In this document: positions 61,221 through 64,000 of the stretch, piece after piece | Numbering within the stretch: the stretch's first letter is position 1 | Layout: each line of letters opens with the position of its first letter | Assembly (NCBI RefSeq): GCF_009905375.1 | Contig: NC_133647.1 | Location: 170,048,790 to 170,112,789 of the forward strand | Source: Apium graveolens | Taxonomy: Eukaryota; Streptophyta; Magnoliopsida; Apiales; Apiaceae | DNA length: 64,000 nucleotides | Reading direction: 5' to 3' | Made by a program: the position numbers and the translations under genes | The notes under the pieces: generated by a model | Told to the model about the DNA's origin: nothing | The model's database searches: none | Seen by the model: only the letters and a program-made list of their open reading frames with translations

Positions 61221-62427
61221 TAGGTATGCTTGATTCCTTACTATTACCTTCATTGAGGACAGTAAATATTTTAAGTTTGGGGGTAGTAGTTGAAGGAATA
61301 TGTTTGTCTGAGTCTCATATAGTTTGCATGTTCATGATAGTTTAGTTCATATAGTTTGCATATTTTTCCATGTAGTTTTTTTATTTTTTTTATTTTGGTA
61401 GTTTTTATGATATTTTGTTCATGTAGTTTCATGCATTTGCATTATAATATGATCCCTTAGATAATTTTTCTGATTGACTTGCCATATTGATGCTAGTGTA
61501 GTGATCTCCTATTTAGTGATGTTGAGTCTTATTGGATTGATTTGCATGCTAGAGACACTTGTATTTCACTAAGTCTTATAGGTTGCTAGAGTGCTAGATC
61601 ATGATCATGGTTTATTTGATTTGTCAAGGTTTAATCGATTGTTTATATTTAGAATTTAGGGTATTCTCTTAATAATAAAAGATATGGATATTTAAAAATT
61701 AGAGAAATTGGATTCCATTGCTAGTTGTGTGGCTAGGTGTCAAATGGCTAGTAGCCGACTCATATTTTTATGAGTAGTCTAGGGTTGAATGAGATGGAGC
61801 GAAACGCACTCATTCAGAAATTGTGAAAAGGAAAAAAGAGAAAAAAAAATGAAAAAAAGAATAAGTGTTATGTATAATTGATCACGAGTGGGCTCTTTAG
61901 TACTCGAGTTATTAAGTTCTTAGGGGACTTTGTGTTAGTAACCGAAGGCTTTTATGGTCTGGTATCCGCTAACCTAACGCTCGCTACATGGGTACTATTG
62001 TATAAGTCTTTTGTGGACCTCACTCATTACACGATCAAATAAGCATACTTGTGTTGTTTTGTAGTGAATAAAAGCATGAATCTGTATAAAACTCCAATAT
62101 AAGAATTGAAGTGTTATCAGTTATTTTGAGTCTAGCTTTTTATTTTAATTTATAACCTTGCGATTGCCTTGCTGAGTAGTGAGTCATGATTATCGATCTA
62201 GTTGCGATAGTATATCTGTAAGCATCTTCACACATGCACGTCTCTAGTTTGTAAGTTGATTTGTATGATTTGACTGAACTTCATGCGAATAACTGCATTT
62301 GTTGATATGTTGCTTGTTGGTTGGTTGAGTTATTCTATCGGGGATCGTTGCATTCATATAGTTGCATTTATGCATTTTTGTTTCTTGTTCTTTGAGTCTG
62401 TTTATGCTTGAGGACAAGCATCGATTC
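61221..62427 (+). other. Element D 3' untranslated region with an extra polypurine tract
   Basis: AT-rich non-coding sequence of 1.2 kb. AAGTTTGGGGGTA at 61273-61285 is identical to the terminal polypurine tract, and both copies follow a TTGAGGACA box. The rest has no recognised feature. Confidence 0.75.
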
Positions 62428-62440
62428 AAGTTTGGGGGTA
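62428..62440 (+). promoter_or_regulatory. Polypurine tract of element D
   Basis: AAGTTTGGGGGTA directly abuts the 3' LTR start TGTTGATTGG. Confidence 0.9.
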
Positions 62441-63828
62441 TGTTGATTGGCATTTATGACACTTTATTATGCTCTAATAAGCTTTGAGTTGGTGTATTTG
62501 TACTTAAGTTGTTATGTGTTTTAATGTGTTTTCTAGTGTTTTTGCATTTCAGGCACTATTCAGGTAATCAGGTGAATTAGCATTATTTTGGTGCTAATTT
62601 GGTGTCCAGATGGTGTTGGAATAAGATCTCGTGGAAAGCCGGTTCGAAGCAGCAAGTTTTAAGAAGAAATCTGAGTTTTTCCCAGAAGGAGCTATTATAG
62701 CGCGCGCCCGCGTCGAGGCCGAATTTCAGAATCCTGTTTTTATTACAATTCTAAAAGGGAAGCTTCCAGATTGTTAAGGACTGCTATATATATTCATATT
62801 AGGTCATTTTTAATAGATAACAAGTCAGAGACGGACCAGAGCGCAAGGAGAAGACGACAAGAGACCTTTAGCACAATTCAACAAAGGCGAAGACGATCTA
62901 GTTTATTCTTGGAATCTTTATTTTGAGTTATAATTTGGATGCTTGTTTCTTGTTTTTCTGAACCTATACTCTTGTTTGTACTTGGTTTTATTTATTCGTA
63001 TAAAGACTACATTTGTTATATCATGTTTTCATTGGAACCCACGTTGATGATGAGTCCGATTATGGGCTAATCATTATCGTGGGGTTCTAGAGGATTTATT
63101 TATGGATTTCTTTAATTAAATTATTTGATGCCTTAGTATGTGGTGATTGTATGATATCCTAGTATTGGTTGTGCGTATTCGTCTTATGAGCGTCGCGAAC
63201 TTATAAGATAGTGTGTTAATTCTTAATGAAGCGAAAGTGAATTTAAGGATTTAGAATTTTCCATGCTAGCATAGGTTCATGTATTTGTTATGCATGATTC
63301 GTAGGTAATTTTAACCATCTTACTTGCCTTATGTAATCAAGATAGATAACTTGTGCTTAAACCATTATGTTGTCAAATTCTATAGACATATAGGGTCTCA
63401 ATATAACTAGTGCCTATTTAGGTTCTATCTCTTTTGTGAATGTCTGGTAGAATGGTACTCGTGCAACGAAAGTTGGCGTTTATTAGTTTCGTGTTATCTG
63501 ATTAGTGTCATCACCATTGCATGCTAAGGTTAAGAATAATATGGCTATTGAATGAAGTATTTAATGAAGTTAGAATCCCATGTTTGTCATATATAACATT
63601 TCAGTCAATCTTATTCTCGTAGTTATAATTGTTAGCGTAATTTTTAGTTATAAACAATCTCAATTTGTTATCGTCTTAGCATTGGATAATAACCATACAT
63701 TGTTGCTTAGGTGCATAATTAGATAGTTAACCAATACAGTCTCTGTGGGAATGAACTAGAAAAGATTCTATACTACTTGCGAACTCTTTTACTTGCGTGT
63801 ATTATTAGCCCGTGTTTAGCGACTAACA
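62441..63828 (+). repeat. Element D 3' LTR, 1388 bp
   Basis: Homologous to 26582-27999 with many substitutions and several indels, including loss of part of the GC-rich repeat region and a longer TTTTAATGTG segment near 62520. It ends GACTAACA before the GCTAC duplication. Confidence 0.92.
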
Positions 63829-63833
63829 GCTAC
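63829..63833. repeat. Target-site duplication of element D, right copy (GCTAC)
   Basis: Matches 26577-26581. Confidence 0.9.
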
Positions 63834-64000
63834 TAAACTTGATTCAAAGACAAAACCCAAGATGCTTGATGTTGCAGCTGTTGAGAAGGAACTAGATGAA
63901 AAATGGAAGAAGATTGATGCAGATATTCAGAAGAAATTTGGTCAACTACAGAAACCAGACAAGACTTTTCATCACCATTCTCAAGTCAAGCAAATCTCAG
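63834..64000 (+). pseudogene. Element C env-like ORF, continuation, cut by the window edge
   Basis: The frame from 26581 resumes as KLDSKTKPKMLDVAAVEKEL and stays open to the edge, Lys/Glu-rich and probably coiled coil. The rest of C, including its 3' LTR, lies to the right. Confidence 0.8.

Larger units (their letters stand above)
26582..63828 (+). mobile_element. Element D: Athila-type Ty3/gypsy element, interrupted by elements E and B
   Basis: D has 1.4 kb LTRs, an Asp-tRNA-type primer site, gag, protease, RT, RNase H, integrase, and a third ORF after integrase, the layout of Athila. Its own pieces are 26582-31118, 43425-44768 and 58406-63828, about 11.3 kb in total. It carries at least nine in-frame stops, several frameshifts and a changed RT catalytic motif, and its LTRs are visibly diverged, so it is an older insertion than A, B and E. 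Confidence 0.92.
3070..64000 (+). mobile_element. Element C: decayed Sirevirus (Ty1/copia), host of the nest, 3' end outside the window
   Basis: C is a Ty1/copia element of the Sirevirus (SIRE/Maximus) type, recognised by gag-pol order PR-IN-RT-RH, an additional env-like ORF after pol, and an initiator-Met primer site. Its own pieces are 3070-3948, 17741-26581 and 63834-64000; the rest of the interval is inserted elements A and D with their contents. The 5' limit (TGTAGCACAT at 3070) is a guess because the 3' LTR lies beyond the right edge. Many stops and frameshifts show it is the oldest member of the nest. Confidence 0.8.

Overview
This window is plant nuclear DNA, almost all of it nested LTR retrotransposons. 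Three things point to a flowering plant, probably a eudicot with a large repeat-rich genome: initiator-Met and Asp tRNA primer sites, Sirevirus (Ty1/copia) and Athila and Tekay/Del-like (Ty3/gypsy) lineages, and a spliced chloroplast-type CPBP protease fragment. The species cannot be named from the sequence. No rRNA, tRNA, CRISPR or prokaryotic feature was seen.

Layout. Positions 60-978 hold two exons of a broken CPBP intramembrane protease gene. Positions 979-3069 hold non-coding DNA, a dense cluster of inverted and direct ATTGTAAC repeats, and an isolated Sirevirus gag fragment. From about 3070 to beyond the right edge lies a decayed Sirevirus, called C here: 5' LTR, gag with two zinc knuckles, pol, and an env-like ORF. 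C was interrupted twice. Element A (3949-17735, minus strand, target duplication AATAA) sits 2 bp inside the end of C's 5' LTR. Element D (26582-63828, plus strand, duplication GCTAC) sits in C's env-like ORF. D is an Athila-type gypsy element with gag, protease, RT, RNase H, integrase and a third ORF. D was itself interrupted twice. Element E (31119-43419, duplication GTATT) is an apparently intact Sirevirus inside D's RT. Element B (44769-58400, minus strand, duplication TTTCT) sits inside the zinc-binding part of D's integrase. When an insert plus one copy of its duplication is mentally removed, the host reading frame continues exactly across the A, D, E and B junctions.

Relative ages. C is oldest (many stops and frameshifts). 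D is next (several in-frame stops, diverged LTRs). A, B and E are recent: their LTR pairs differ by almost nothing by eye.

Main points of interest. (1) A and B are two copies of a non-autonomous Tekay-like family with roughly 4.0-4.15 kb LTRs. They share a scrambled, truncated coding region and a roughly 3 kb block of unknown origin, yet have nearly identical LTRs, so they must have been moved in trans recently. (2) The env-like protein of the copia Sireviruses and the third ORF of the gypsy Athila element appear to share a domain, with a 38-residue gap-free match by eye. (3) Each Sirevirus carries its own palindromic motif, repeated in the LTR and in the pol-env spacer; in C it also runs through coding sequence. 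(4) Stops in D are almost all TAG, as expected from deamination of methylated CAG (CHG) sites.
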